A DNA stretch of 64,000 nucleotides from Solimonas soli DSM 21787 (GCF_000474945.1 NZ_AXDW01000007.1:1-64000), one strand, 5' to 3'. Shown: positions 36,279 to 46,500, numbered from the stretch's first letter. Program-made: numbers and translations. The notes: a model not told the origin generated them from the sequence alone.

Positions 36279-38723
36279 TCACCAGTTGATCGCCAGCGCC
36301 GCGTAGTACTGTCGGCCGGCGGACTGTTGCGCGTAGTACGTGCCGGGGAACAGCACCGCGTCCGTCGCCTGGTTCAGCACGCGCTTGTCGCCGAGATTGC
36401 TGCCGCCGACCGTCAGCGTCCACAGATCGTCGGCGCTGCCGAGACTGAGGCGCGCGGCGTATTCCATGTAGCCACCGACGCGCGTGTGCGGATCGAGATC
36501 GGTGTCCGTGTACTGCTCGCCCTGCCAGATAGCGTCGGCGGACAGGCGCGCGACCAGCGAACCGAGCGGCAGCGTCAGTACCGGCGTCAGCGTCGCCGTC
36601 TGCTTCGGCGTGAAGGCGAGGCGCTTGCCCTTCAGATCCTGCGTGGCGTTGATGCCTTGCGAGATCGGCGCCGGCGCATCCGGGTACTGGTCGTAGCTCG
36701 CGTCGATCAGGCCGAAGGAGCCGTTGAGCATCAGCATGCGCCAGGGCGTCAGCCACTGGAAATCGGCTTCGAGGCCCTGCGAAGTGGCGCTGGCGTTGCC
36801 GACGTTGGTCGTCGCCCCATGGAACGCCAGCACCTGCAGATCGTCGAGCTTGGTCTGGTACAGCGCCATGTTGAAGTTGAGCCTGCGTTCGAAGAAACGG
36901 CCCTTGAAGCCCACTTCCGCAGTGCCCGCCTTCTCCGGCTTGAAGGCGAGATCTTCGCCGGTGTACGAGAGCGAGTTGTAGCCGCCGCTCTTGTAGCCGC
37001 GCGCGTAGCTCGCGTAGACATTGAGGTTCGGATCCCAGATGTACTGCAGCGCGACCTTCGGCGACCAGTCGGTCTCGTCGCGCTTGAGATTGGGGTGCGA
37101 GTAGTCCTTGGCGCCGAGCAGCAGCGGCGTCAGGCAGGTCGGCGCCGTGCGGCAGTGCGCGGTGCCGGCGCTGTCGACGTCCTTGGTTTCGCGGTTGTAG
37201 CGGATGCCCGGCGTCAGCGCCCAGTGCTCGCTGATGTTCCAGGTCATCTGCGCGTAGAGTGCGCCGGACTTCAGCTTCTGGCGATAGTCGAACTGGTAGG
37301 CGTCGTCGCCGATCACGCCGGCGAGCAGATCGCCGAGGATCGGCAAGGTCGCGATGTTGCCCGGCAACGCGTTGAGGTTGCCGGTGATCAGCTGCCAGGC
37401 ATCCTGCGTCAGGACATACGAGCCGATGTCGTGGCCGACCGCGACCTGCGCGCGCAGCTTGTAGTTGGACTCGAAGAAGAAGCCGCCGGCGACGAAATCG
37501 ACCGACTGCCCGAGCCCGAAGAGGCTGTCGCTGCGGCCGCTGAAGCGCAGCTCGGCCGAGGTCTGGCCGTAGTCTTCGTAGTTGTACAGGCGCAGCAGGT
37601 CGGCCGGCGAGACGTCGAGGTCGTTGAGCTGGTTGATCGCCAGGTTGCTGTAGCCGCCGATCAGGATCAGGTGCGCGTCCCGGATGCCGCCGAGATCACC
37701 CATCGCCCAGTCGGTCTTCAGGCTTTCGGTCGCCGAGTTCTTGTTGATGAAGCCCGGCTGGTCGAAGGAGGTGCGGAAGTCGTATGGATCGTCCTCGATG
37801 TCCGGGTCGAACTTGTCGAGATAGTTGCGCGTGCCGGTATCGAGCGCGAACAGTTCGTACGGCCAGAAGTTGATGTCGGTGACGGAGCGCTGCAGCGTGA
37901 CATCCATGGTCACGTCGTCGAGCGGCAGCAGGCGCAGCTTCAGGCGGCCGGCCTTCTGGCGCATCTTGTCTTCGTCGCGATCGAGATACTGGTTGTACAG
38001 CTCGCCGTCGCCGGACTGCGCCAGCACCGCGAGGCGCGCGCCGAACCAGTCGTTGAACATGCCGCCGACGCCGCCCTCGAGGCGCTGTTCGTTGTACTGG
38101 CCGGTGCTGAGGCGGAGGTTGCCGGAGAACTGCTCGGTCGGGCTCGCGGTGATGACGTTGTAGAGGCCGGCGACGGTGTTCTTGCCGAACAGCGTGCCCT
38201 GCGGGCCGCGCAGCACTTCGACGCGGTCGATGTCGAACATCGATTCGGTGAAGTACGCGCCACGGCCGTAGAAGATCTCGTCCTCGACGAAGCCGACCGA
38301 GCTCTCGAAGCTCGGGTTGAAGGTGTTGGTGCCGAAGCCGCGGATGAAGACCTGCGGCGAGCCGAGATCGTCGGCGTCGACGCGCACGTTGGGAATGTAG
38401 GTCGAGGCGTCGGCGAGATTCGAGGCGTTGATGTCCTTGAGCAGATCGCCGCTGAGCGCCGATACCGAGATCGGCACGTCGTGCAGCGACTGCTTGCGCT
38501 TCTGCGCGGTGACGACGATCTCGGCGAGACCCTGCGCTTCGTCCTGCGGCTCGGCCGCCGGAACCGGCGGCGGCGCGTCGGCGGAGGCGACCGGGATCGT
38601 GTCGAGCGGCGCGCCATCGGCCTGCGCATCGGCGGGCGGCGTCTCGGGCGCGGCGGTTTCCTGCGCCTCGACGTCGACGCAGACCAGGGGAAGAACGACC
38701 GCGAACGCTGCTAGGGCGCGCAT
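36279..38723 (-). CDS. TonB-dependent outer-membrane receptor
   Basis: This 814-residue receptor imports a ligand across the outer membrane using TonB energy. A signal peptide (MRALAAFAVVLPLVCVDVEA) is followed by a Pro/Ala-rich segment and a TonB box/plug start (LAEIVVTAQKRKQSLHDVPI). The plug contains VFIRGFGTNTF and IDRVEVLRGPQGTLFGKNTV. The 22-strand barrel ends YYAALAINW with aromatic last residue. The plug signature is that of the IroN/FepA-like broad group; the ligand is unknown. No transporter partners are adjacent. Confidence 0.96.
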   Translation of the reverse strand: MRALAAFAVVLPLVCVDVEAQETAAPETPPADAQADGAPLDTIPVASADAPPPVPAAEPQDEAQGLAEIVVTAQKRKQSLHDVPISVSALSGDLLKDINASNLADASTYIPNVRVDADDLGSPQVFIRGFGTNTFNPSFESSVGFVEDEIFYGRGAYFTESMFDIDRVEVLRGPQGTLFGKNTVAGLYNVITASPTEQFSGNLRLSTGQYNEQRLEGGVGGMFNDWFGARLAVLAQSGDGELYNQYLDRDEDKMRQKAGRLKLRLLPLDDVTMDVTLQRSVTDINFWPYELFALDTGTRNYLDKFDPDIEDDPYDFRTSFDQPGFINKNSATESLKTDWAMGDLGGIRDAHLILIGGYSNLAINQLNDLDVSPADLLRLYNYEDYGQTSAELRFSGRSDSLFGLGQSVDFVAGGFFFESNYKLRAQVAVGHDIGSYVLTQDAWQLITGNLNALPGNIATLPILGDLLAGVIGDDAYQFDYRQKLKSGALYAQMTWNISEHWALTPGIRYNRETKDVDSAGTAHCRTAPTCLTPLLLGAKDYSHPNLKRDETDWSPKVALQYIWDPNLNVYASYARGYKSGGYNSLSYTGEDLAFKPEKAGTAEVGFKGRFFERRLNFNMALYQTKLDDLQVLAFHGATTNVGNASATSQGLEADFQWLTPWRMLMLNGSFGLIDASYDQYPDAPAPISQGINATQDLKGKRLAFTPKQTATLTPVLTLPLGSLVARLSADAIWQGEQYTDTDLDPHTRVGGYMEYAARLSLGSADDLWTLTVGGSNLGDKRVLNQATDAVLFPGTYYAQQSAGRQYYAALAINW

Positions 38724-38890
38724 AAGGCCTCGGCACTGAGGTGGAATCCGCCAAACGATAGCCGGCGGAGCACGCGCCCGCGCCAGCGTGGGCCGAATCT
38801 ACCAACGGCGCCGCGCGCGCCGCTTTACATTTGGCGCCACGCGCCGCGGCGCACGACCGGGCGCCAACCGTTGCCCGCCCCGCGGCGGCG

Positions 38891-40012
38891 CTACGCCGCG
38901 CGCAGCGCGTCCTGCGGCGGCAGGTAGTCGCAGCCGAGCGCGTCGGCCACCGCCTTGTAGGTCACCTTGCCGCCATGCACGTTGAGGCCCTCGCGCAGGT
39001 TCGGATCGTCGAGCAGGGCCTGGCGATAGCCCTTGTCGGCGAGCGCGACCGCGAACGGCATGGTCGCGTTGGTCAGCGCGAACGTCGAGGTGCGGGCAAC
39101 GCCGCCCGGCATGTTGGCGACGCAGTAATGGACGATGCCGTCGACCAGATATGTGGGCTCCTGGTGGGTGGTCGGCTTCGAGGTCTCGAAGCAGCCGCCC
39201 TGGTCGATCGCCACGTCGACGATCACCGTGCCCGCCTTCATATGTCCGAGCATGGCGCGTGTCACCAGCTTCGGCGCCGCCGCGCCCGGCACGAGCACCG
39301 CGCCGATCACCAGGTCCGCCTTGGCGATGCTGGTCTCGACCGCGTCGACCGTCGAGTACAGCGTCGTCGCGCGGTTCTCGAACACCGTGTCGAGCCAGCC
39401 GAGCCGCGTCAGCGAGCGATCGAGGATCGTCACGCGCGCGCCCATGCCGACCGCGATGCGCGCGGCGTTGTAGCCGACCACGCCGCCGCCGATGACGACC
39501 ACCTCCGCCGCCGGCACGCCCGGCACGCCGCCGAGCAGCACGCCGTTGCCGCCGGCCGCCTTCTCCATCGCGTGCGCGCCGGCCTGGATCGACATGCGGC
39601 CGGCGACCTCGCTCATCGGCGCCAGCAGCGGCAGGCCGCCGCGCGCGTCGGTCACCGTCTCGTAGGCGATCGCCGTGCAGCCGGACGCGAGCAAGGCCCG
39701 GGTCTGCTCCGGATCGGGCGCAAGGTGCAGGTACGTGAACAGCACGTGATGGGGCTTGAGCATCGCGCACTCGACCGGCTGCGGTTCCTTGACCTTGATG
39801 ATCATCTCGGCCCGATCGAACACCTCGGCCGCGGTCGCGAGGATCGTCGCTCCGGCGCGCTGGTACGCCGCATCATCGATGCCGATGCCGAGGCCCGCAC
39901 GCGTCTCGATGAACACCTCGTGGCCATGCGCCGTCAGTTCACGCGCGCCGGCCGGGGTCAGGCCGACGCGATACTCATGGTTCTTGATTTCCTTCGGGGT
40001 TCCGATACGCAT
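38891..40012 (-). CDS. ald: Alanine dehydrogenase
   Basis: This 373-residue NAD enzyme interconverts L-alanine and pyruvate plus ammonia. The N-terminal [18 protein letters not shown] is diagnostic. Catalytic K75 (IIKVKEPQ) and H96 (TYLHLAPD) are present. The Rossmann motif [17 protein letters not shown] and later [15 protein letters not shown] are conserved. Full length. Stand-alone gene with no obvious regulator beside it. Confidence 0.98.
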   Translation of the reverse strand: MRIGTPKEIKNHEYRVGLTPAGARELTAHGHEVFIETRAGLGIGIDDAAYQRAGATILATAAEVFDRAEMIIKVKEPQPVECAMLKPHHVLFTYLHLAPDPEQTRALLASGCTAIAYETVTDARGGLPLLAPMSEVAGRMSIQAGAHAMEKAAGGNGVLLGGVPGVPAAEVVVIGGGVVGYNAARIAVGMGARVTILDRSLTRLGWLDTVFENRATTLYSTVDAVETSIAKADLVIGAVLVPGAAAPKLVTRAMLGHMKAGTVIVDVAIDQGGCFETSKPTTHQEPTYLVDGIVHYCVANMPGGVARTSTFALTNATMPFAVALADKGYRQALLDDPNLREGLNVHGGKVTYKAVADALGCDYLPPQDALRAA

Positions 40013-40142
40013 CTGCGGCTCCGGTTGGCAGAGCCGATTATTGCGCCGACCGACCGCTCGCGGCCTTCGTGAACTTCCCTCAGCCGGCCGGCGCTGCGCG
40101 GCCTGGCCTTAGAATGCGGCTCCGCTTCTTCACGAGCCCGCC

Positions 40143-40496
40143 ATGCTGCAACCCCAGCGCCGCCCGCGGTCCGCCTTCCCTTTCATGCTGCTCATCGCCG
40201 GCGTCGGGCTGACCGGCTGGTACGGCCTGCAATGGACGAAGCTGCCGAAGTACAGCGACGCCGACCTCGCCGCCTCCGTCGAGCTCAACGTGCAGCTGGA
40301 ACTGCAATCGCAACGTGCGCAGACGACGCAGGAAGGCATCGAACGCCTGCGCGCGCAGACGCGACAGGACCTGCTCGCCGACATCGCGCACGAGCGCCAG
40401 GAAGTGGAGACGGGCCTCGGCGCGGGCTTGATCGCGCTGGTGGCGGGGATCGGCAATCTGGTGCTGGTGACGCTCCTGAATCGGACGCGCAAATGA
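40143..40496 (+). CDS. Small membrane hypothetical protein
   Basis: This 117-residue protein has a membrane segment near each end (FPFMLLIAGVGLTGWYGLQW; GLGAGLIALVAGIGNLVLVTLL) with a soluble helical centre (QLELQSQRAQTTQEGIERL). I recognise no family. A strong terminator follows its stop. Confidence 0.75.
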   Translation: MLQPQRRPRSAFPFMLLIAGVGLTGWYGLQWTKLPKYSDADLAASVELNVQLELQSQRAQTTQEGIERLRAQTRQDLLADIAHERQEVETGLGAGLIALVAGIGNLVLVTLLNRTRK

Positions 40497-40497
40497 A

Positions 40498-40521
40498 AAC
40501 GGCAGCCTGAAGGCCGCCGTT
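40498..40521. terminator. Bidirectional terminator
   Basis: AACGGCAGCC and GGCCGCCGTT pair (one A-C mismatch) around TGAA. A-rich sequence precedes and TCTTCATT follows. It lies between the small membrane gene and the converging Ig-repeat gene. Confidence 0.75.
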
Positions 40522-40543
40522 CTTCATTAATCATCACCACCGG

Positions 40544-43500
40544 TCAGTTCGGATCCTTACAGCTCGTTCTGTTCGCGGGAACCGCCGTCCCCGTCGTCGT
40601 TGCCAAGCCATACGGACTGATCTGGCCAGGCGGAGACACGGTCTCGGTCGTGAAATCGTCGGCAAGGCCAGGCAACACGAAGTCAACGAAAGTCCGGCCT
40701 TGGTCGCCATTGACCGAGATCGAAGCGATCAAGCGTACCTGCACCCAGTTGGCCCGGTCCTTCAGGTAGGTGACGAAGAACGAGCCGGTACCGCTCGCAT
40801 CGAGCGCCACCGAGACCGGCACCGAGGCCGGATTGCCCGGGTCGAGAATCGGATTGCCGTTCAGCGTATTGCCGTTGTAATTCTCATCCGGCGCGTCGTA
40901 GATGCCGTTGAGATTGCGGTCCTCGTTGAAGCAGCCCCAGCTTGCTGCGGTCTCGCAGCCGCCCGCCACATCGTTCGGCGCCGGATTCCCCGTAGCGCAC
41001 TTGAGATAGCCGCTACCCGCCGCAACTGTCCAGATTTTGCCGTTCCATGCTTCAAAGCCTTTCTGGTAGGAAAGGGCATTGATCGTCAGATTGACGGTGC
41101 TGCCCGCCGGCGGTGGGTTGCCGGCCGCGTCCGTCACTTGTACCGAGTACGGCAGTCTGTACTGCGTACTGTTCAAGGCTTCGATCGTGTTGCCGGTGCC
41201 CGGCAAAATGCGCAAGGCCTGCCCGCCGACGGTCAGCGTCGTGCTGCCGCTGATGGAGCCGATGACCGTCGTGCCGGTGATCTTCACGCCATCCTTCGAG
41301 CCCGTGGTCGGGCCGCCTTGATAGGTCACCACTGCTTCGCCGCTGGAATTGGTGACGGCCGTGCTTTGCAGCAGTCCACCACCGGAGTCATCGGTCAGCG
41401 TGAAATTGACACGCCGGCTGGCGACCGGATTGTCGTTGGAATCGCGGACCGTCGCCGTGATCACGCTGGTGCCCTTGACCGAGACCGTCGCCGGCGAAGC
41501 CTGCAGAGTGAGCTTCGCCGCCGTCGTCGCGTTGAACTGAATGCCCGTGCTCGCCGCAATGTTCGGGCTGCAGCTCGTGCAGGTCGCCGTCACGATGCCG
41601 CCACCGGAATTGCCCGCGGCGGATGGCTGATTGAGTTTCACCTTGGCGATGCCCGAAGCATCGGTTACCGCAGTCGGGGACGACAGCGTTCCACGCGTCG
41701 TGTTGAAGCTGATGGTCTGGCCACTGATCGTCCCGCCCGAGAGGCGCGCGGTGACGTTTTGCCAGATAGCGAAGGTCGCACCCGCACCGTTGCCGCCGGT
41801 CACCGATGCCGGACTGGCGGGCAGCGCCACATAGTCGCCCGCATTGCTGACCGTGACGCCGGTGATGACACCGCCGCTGTCCACCTTGCTGACGACCAGC
41901 TGCGCCGCCGTGTTCGGCGTGCCGCCGCTGATGGTCAGAACGTCGCCGACGACGTATCCCGAACCGCCCGCCGCCACCTCGACACCCAACGACAGCGAGG
42001 TCGCGCTGAACGGAATCTGCGTGTCGTCCGCCGGCGCGACCACGGTCAGCGTCTGCGCCGCAACCTGCACGGCCTGCTGGGCCGCGGTCGAATCATTGCT
42101 GCAGCTCAGCGGACGCACGGTCAGCGTATCGCTGCCGCCGACCGTGCCGGTGTAATCGATCGTGAACTGGCCGTTCGCGTCCGTCGTGCAGTTGCCGCCG
42201 GTGCAACTGCTGCCGGCATGTGCCGCGATCGTGTTGCCGAGACTCGAAGTCACCGTCAGCACCTGGTTGCTGATCGGATTGTTGCCGGCGTCCCTGAAGT
42301 TGATCGTGAAGCTCTGCTTGGCGCTCAATCCCACCGACGACGGCCCGTTGATGGCGATCGTCGTACCGGTCTCGGGCACGGAGACCGTGCTCGAGATGCC
42401 GGAGGCCTGCGCCGTGACGTCGATGATTTGATTGGTCGGATCGCCGCCCGTGGTCAGCACGGCTGTCGCCTGACCAGCAGCGTTAGTGGTTCCATTGATC
42501 ACCTGGATGGCGCCACCGGCACCGCAGCTCGATGCTGCATTGAGTTCGGCAACGAACTCGACCGGAATACCGACCACGACATTGTTGCTCTGGTTCTTCA
42601 CCAACGCCGTCAACGTCACACCTTGCACTGCCGTGCTGGCGCTCGACAAGAGCTGCGGCGAGCTGACGATCAGCGTCACGCTCTTCGCAGGATTAACGAC
42701 CGTGAGCAGGGCGGTACCCGCCGTCGCGCCGGTCACCGACGCCTGCAGCTTGTCCGGATTCGCGCTGACCGTGCTGCCTGCGGTGTACGTCGTTGTCGCG
42801 ATGCCACTGCTGTTCGACACCACCGACGAATTGGCCAGAGCGCCGTGCGAGTTGTTCTCCGGCACGCTGAAATTCACGCTCGCGCCACCGACCGGATTGC
42901 CCTTGGCATCCAAGACCGTCGCCGTCAGCGTCGTCGCCGCATTCAAGGCCACGCTGCTCGGATTGAGTGTCAGGCTCACCGTCTTGGCAGCCCCGGCGAC
43001 AAACGTCACGTTCACCGTCTGCGTAAACCCGCCGATATCGGCCTTGATCGTTGCCGTGCCGGGCTCCGTCCCCGCCGTCAGCACGAAGTCGGCATTGCCG
43101 CTCGCGTCGGTGGCGACCGACTTGGAGGTCGGCGTACCTGCCGAGGCGTTGAACAGCACGCCCTGCCCGACCAGCGCGGAGCCGTCGGCGGCCGTCACGT
43201 GTGCGCGAATCGTCGCCTTCGAGCTACCGTCAGCCGGGATGCTGCCGGTCAAGGCCGTCAGCGTGAGACTGCCGACTGCGACAACGCCACCGCTGTCGAC
43301 ATTGACCGTGGTGCTGCCGGACACATTCTCCGGCGTCGCGGTTGCCGTGAGCGTCGCCGAACCGGCCGACGGCGCCTTGAAGCTCACCGTGGCGAGACCA
43401 TTGCCGTCCGTCGTGGCCGTCGCGCTGACGAGCGTTCCCGCCGAAGCTGTGAATTTGACAGCGTGCGCGGCGATCGGGTTGCCGCTGGCATCGCTCAGAA

Positions 43501-45814
43501 GGGCCGTCACCGAACTCACGCCGGCCGGCGCCACCGTGCTCGGCGCGGCACTGACCGATACGGTATGCACCGTACCGGCAGTGACCGTCGCGTTCGCGCT
43601 GCTGCTGAATCCACCGGAGGCGGCAGTGAGCGTCACGGTACCAGCGGTCGCCGGCGCGGTGTACTGCACCGAAGCCTGGCCGCTGCCGTTCGTCGACACC
43701 GATGCGGAGCTAAAGCTGCCTGCCGTCGCGCTGAAATTGACCTGCTGACCGGCCAAGGCCGTGCCATTGCCGTCCTTCACGGTTGCGATAACGGTCTGGC
43801 TGCCGCTCGCCGACATCGCCGCGTTGGCCAGCTGCAACGAGATGCTGCCAATCGCCTTGGCGCTCGGATCGACGGAAATGGTGACCAGCTTGCTGGCATT
43901 CCCGGCCACGATGTCGAACTGTTCGTACCCGGCAGCCACGGACGTGCCTGCCGTGAACGTCACACTGACGTTGCCGTTCGCATCGGTGACCGCGGTCGAT
44001 GAACTCAAGGTCCAACCGCTCGTGTTGCCCGCATTGTGGTTGAAACGTACCAGCTGACCGGCGGCGATCGGGTTATTCGCCGCGTCGAGGACTTGCGCGG
44101 TGATGGTCGCCGTGCCACCCGGAACGACCGGGCTGCTGGCAATCGACACGACGATCGACGAGGCGGCGCCCGGCACCACGGTGACCTGCGTTTGCGCCGT
44201 GTAGTTGCCGACCGTGGCGGACAACTGCACCGGCCCGACATCGGCAGGCGCGGTCAGGGTGACGGCGGCGACGCCGCTGGCGTCGGTCGGCGCACTCGAG
44301 GCGTTGAGCGTCCCGCTGGCGGCCGCAAAATGGACCGGAATGCCCGTCAGGCTACCGCTGCTGGTCTGCACGGTTGCGCGGACAATGACGGAGCCGTTGG
44401 CGCTGACGGTGGTCGTCGCGGCATCCAGGCTCAGGCCAGTGATGACGGCCGTCGAAGCGGAGATCGTGATATTGGTCGTGGCGTTGAGACCGCTGGTGGT
44501 CTTCGCTGTGATCGTGTCGCCAGTACCGCTGGTGGGCGCGCTGTACTGCGTGGCCGCTTCGCCGTTGTCGTCGGTGTTGACCGTCGCGCTCGAGAAACGC
44601 GCGCCGTTCTTGACGCTGTCGCTCGGCACGCTGAAGGAAATGGTCACGTTCGGCACGCGATTGCCCGACTGGTCAAAGACCGTCGCGCGAATCGAGGAGG
44701 TTCCGCCCGGTTGCACGGTCGCTGGCGCGGCCGACAGCACCACGGTTTTCGGAGTGCCGGCGACAAAAATGATTTGCGTCGCACTGGACAGCCCGGCCGT
44801 GGATGCCGTCACCGTTGCCGTACCGACCTGCGCCGACGAGATAAGCGAAACGCGGGCGATGCCGTTGCTGTCCGTGGTGGCGCTCGCGGCTGTCAGAGTG
44901 CCCGCAGTGGTCGCAAAATTGACGCTGCTCCCCGGTACCGCGCCACCGGCACTGTCCTCCACCTTGGCGCTCAGTGTCGTCATCGTGGTGCCATCGGCGA
45001 CCGCCGTCGCGCTTCCGGACGTGAGCACGATGGAGTCGACCGAAGTCGCGGACGCGGACACAGTCAGGTTCGTACTCGCGATGGCCGACGCCCCGCTGGC
45101 GGCCAAGGCAGCCTGCAGAGTGTCCGTGCCGACGTTCGGGCCCGCCTGATACGTCGTACTGGCGCGACCATTCACATCCGTCGTGATGGTGCTCGCGGCG
45201 AACTGACCGCCGCTGATGTTCGAACTGTTGCTGAGAGAAACCAGTTCACCGCTGACGGGCAGATTATTGCCATCCGTCACGACGACGTTCACCGAGGTCA
45301 CGCCCGCGGGCCGCACCTGCGCGGGTGCCAACGCAATCGAGACTTTTGTGGCAGGGCCGGCGACGAAGTTGATGTTCACGTTCGCAGACAGACCCGATTT
45401 CGGCTCACGCACCGTCACCGTCGCGCGTCCGAGCGTGTTTCCCGCCTTCAAGCGAGTGAGCGCCTGGCCGTTGCTGTCCGTCTTCGCCGATGCGGCCGTC
45501 AGGCTGCCGGCATTCGTCTGAAAGCTCAGATCCGTGCCGGCGACCGCGACGCCAGTGGTATCCGTCAGCGTCGCGGTCAATAAGCTGGTCGACGAACCGT
45601 CCGCGACCACGGAGGTCTGCGCCGCCGCAATCGTCAGCGTCGCCGGAATGCCACTGCCCGTGCTTCCGCCGGTCGTCGATCCACCCGTCGTGCCGCCCGT
45701 CGAGCCACCAAGGCCACCGCCGGTGGTCTCACCGCTGCCCAAGCCGCCACCGCCGCCACAGCCGGCCAGCATCAACGCGCACAACACCGCGGCGCCCAGT
45801 TTGAGCTTCAGCAT
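40544..45814 (-). CDS. Giant Ig-like repeat lipoprotein (invasin/intimin-type Big domains)
   Basis: This 1756-residue surface protein starts MLKLKLGAAVLCALMLAGCGG, a lipoprotein signal with lipobox LAGC, then a Gly/Thr/Ser-rich linker. About 14 tandem Ig-like domains of 90-110 residues follow. Each has a G-x-V/S-x-T-A-x-V-x-D-x2-G-N/A-x-V core and a T-D-x-N/S-G-x-A strand, as in bacterial Ig-like group 1. Domain 13 is interrupted by a module with GGSGYVVGDVLTISGG. The last 230 residues form a different, Cys-bearing domain with a Ca-binding-like DRNLNGIYDAPDENYNGN. Probable adhesin or biofilm protein. No dedicated secretion partner is adjacent. Confidence 0.93.
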   Translation of the reverse strand: MLKLKLGAAVLCALMLAGCGGGGGLGSGETTGGGLGGSTGGTTGGSTTGGSTGSGIPATLTIAAAQTSVVADGSSTSLLTATLTDTTGVAVAGTDLSFQTNAGSLTAASAKTDSNGQALTRLKAGNTLGRATVTVREPKSGLSANVNINFVAGPATKVSIALAPAQVRPAGVTSVNVVVTDGNNLPVSGELVSLSNSSNISGGQFAASTITTDVNGRASTTYQAGPNVGTDTLQAALAASGASAIASTNLTVSASATSVDSIVLTSGSATAVADGTTMTTLSAKVEDSAGGAVPGSSVNFATTAGTLTAASATTDSNGIARVSLISSAQVGTATVTASTAGLSSATQIIFVAGTPKTVVLSAAPATVQPGGTSSIRATVFDQSGNRVPNVTISFSVPSDSVKNGARFSSATVNTDDNGEAATQYSAPTSGTGDTITAKTTSGLNATTNITISASTAVITGLSLDAATTTVSANGSVIVRATVQTSSGSLTGIPVHFAAASGTLNASSAPTDASGVAAVTLTAPADVGPVQLSATVGNYTAQTQVTVVPGAASSIVVSIASSPVVPGGTATITAQVLDAANNPIAAGQLVRFNHNAGNTSGWTLSSSTAVTDANGNVSVTFTAGTSVAAGYEQFDIVAGNASKLVTISVDPSAKAIGSISLQLANAAMSASGSQTVIATVKDGNGTALAGQQVNFSATAGSFSSASVSTNGSGQASVQYTAPATAGTVTLTAASGGFSSSANATVTAGTVHTVSVSAAPSTVAPAGVSSVTALLSDASGNPIAAHAVKFTASAGTLVSATATTDGNGLATVSFKAPSAGSATLTATATPENVSGSTTVNVDSGGVVAVGSLTLTALTGSIPADGSSKATIRAHVTAADGSALVGQGVLFNASAGTPTSKSVATDASGNADFVLTAGTEPGTATIKADIGGFTQTVNVTFVAGAAKTVSLTLNPSSVALNAATTLTATVLDAKGNPVGGASVNFSVPENNSHGALANSSVVSNSSGIATTTYTAGSTVSANPDKLQASVTGATAGTALLTVVNPAKSVTLIVSSPQLLSSASTAVQGVTLTALVKNQSNNVVVGIPVEFVAELNAASSCGAGGAIQVINGTTNAAGQATAVLTTGGDPTNQIIDVTAQASGISSTVSVPETGTTIAINGPSSVGLSAKQSFTINFRDAGNNPISNQVLTVTSSLGNTIAAHAGSSCTGGNCTTDANGQFTIDYTGTVGGSDTLTVRPLSCSNDSTAAQQAVQVAAQTLTVVAPADDTQIPFSATSLSLGVEVAAGGSGYVVGDVLTISGGTPNTAAQLVVSKVDSGGVITGVTVSNAGDYVALPASPASVTGGNGAGATFAIWQNVTARLSGGTISGQTISFNTTRGTLSSPTAVTDASGIAKVKLNQPSAAGNSGGGIVTATCTSCSPNIAASTGIQFNATTAAKLTLQASPATVSVKGTSVITATVRDSNDNPVASRRVNFTLTDDSGGGLLQSTAVTNSSGEAVVTYQGGPTTGSKDGVKITGTTVIGSISGSTTLTVGGQALRILPGTGNTIEALNSTQYRLPYSVQVTDAAGNPPPAGSTVNLTINALSYQKGFEAWNGKIWTVAAGSGYLKCATGNPAPNDVAGGCETAASWGCFNEDRNLNGIYDAPDENYNGNTLNGNPILDPGNPASVPVSVALDASGTGSFFVTYLKDRANWVQVRLIASISVNGDQGRTFVDFVLPGLADDFTTETVSPPGQISPYGLATTTGTAVPANRTSCKDPN

Positions 45815-45960
45815 GAGAACCCCCACCCCTGATCGATTTCGCGTGACGACCGTGAGCTTGGATGCTAGCCCGAAAATCCAGACCAAACAAGAAACTCTGT
45901 GATGTTCTGCAACCATTTCAGCAAATTGCAACACAGTTCGTTTGGTGCCGCCCCTTGCCG

Positions 45961-45966
45961 TATGAT
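45961..45966 (+). promoter_or_regulatory. -10 element of the tRNA-Arg promoter
   Basis: TATGAT lies 10 bp before the mature tRNA 5' end, five of six matches to the consensus. A clear -35 partner is not obvious. Confidence 0.5.
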
Positions 45967-45976
45967 TCGCGGCCGC

Positions 45977-46052
45977 GCCTTCGTAGCTCAGTGGATAGAG
46001 CGACCGCCTCCTAAGCGGTAGGTCGCAGGTTCGATTCCTGCCGAGGGCACCA
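45977..46052 (+). tRNA. tRNA-Arg, anticodon CCU
   Basis: A 76-nt cloverleaf. Acceptor arms GCCTTCG and CGAGGGC pair (one G-U), the D arm has GCTC-AGTGGATA-GAGC, the anticodon stem ACCGC/GCGGT holds loop CTCCTAA (anticodon CCT), and the T arm is GCAGG-TTCGATT-CCTGC. The CCA end is encoded. It reads AGG codons, rare in this GC-rich genome. tRNA-Arg(CCU) genes are frequent integration sites, but no integrase is seen beside it. Confidence 0.97.
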
Positions 46053-46094
46053 GACACAGGCCGGCGACCGGCGCCACCGACTTGAGGACCAACG

Positions 46095-46427
46095 ATGAAG
46101 GTCAGTGGCCAGATCGAGTTCAGCATCGTCGAGCAATCTGCCGAGCGCGTGGTCGGCGAGATGCCGGTGCAGGCCGGCATCCTCAATCCGTCCGGCATCG
46201 CGCACGCAGGAGCGATGCTGGGGTTCGCCGATGTCTGCGCGACAGTGCTGACGTTCGGCGGCACGACGATGGCGCCGGGTCAGAGCGGCTTTCCGCTGGC
46301 GATCAACCTCAACGCCGCGCGGCTCGGCAATCAGAAGGACGGCACGTTCACCGCGACTTCGGTGTGCGTGAAGCGCGGCAAACGGCTCAGCGTCGTGCGC
46401 ACGACGGTTGCCGGCGAAGGCGGCTGA
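46095..46427 (+). CDS. PaaI-type hotdog thioesterase with disrupted 3' end
   Basis: This 110-residue protein has the hotdog core: LNPSGIAHAGAMLGFADV with the His-Ala-Gly motif, then FPLAINLNAARLGNQKDGTF. It stops at VRTTVAGEGG, short of the usual last beta strand. A one-base shift at about 46423 continues as LIAGVTTAT, and a second shift gives HVPEK then stop, together the expected family ending. So the 3' end appears to have lost two bases, or to contain sequence errors. A hydrolase of acyl-CoA thioesters by family. Confidence 0.75.
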   Translation: MKVSGQIEFSIVEQSAERVVGEMPVQAGILNPSGIAHAGAMLGFADVCATVLTFGGTTMAPGQSGFPLAINLNAARLGNQKDGTFTATSVCVKRGKRLSVVRTTVAGEGG

Positions 46428-46500
46428 TTGCCGGCGTGACGACCGCCACGTGCCGGAGAAATAGCCGCTACCGGCCCGCCGGTGGCCGACCGGCTCGCGA

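Noticed and set aside
40700..44002. 1100-codon open frame on the plus strand, antisense to the Ig-repeat gene
   Set aside because: Arg/His/Gly/Ala-rich with no fold-like pattern; a by-product of repeated GC-rich codons in the real gene on the other strand.
40544..45814. Tandem repeats as a possible CRISPR or satellite array
   Set aside because: The repetition is at protein level (Ig-like domains), with diverged DNA and an intact reading frame.
45977..46052. tRNA-Arg as an attachment site of an integrated element
   Set aside because: No integrase, no second copy of the tRNA 3' end seen nearby, and neighbouring genes look chromosomal.
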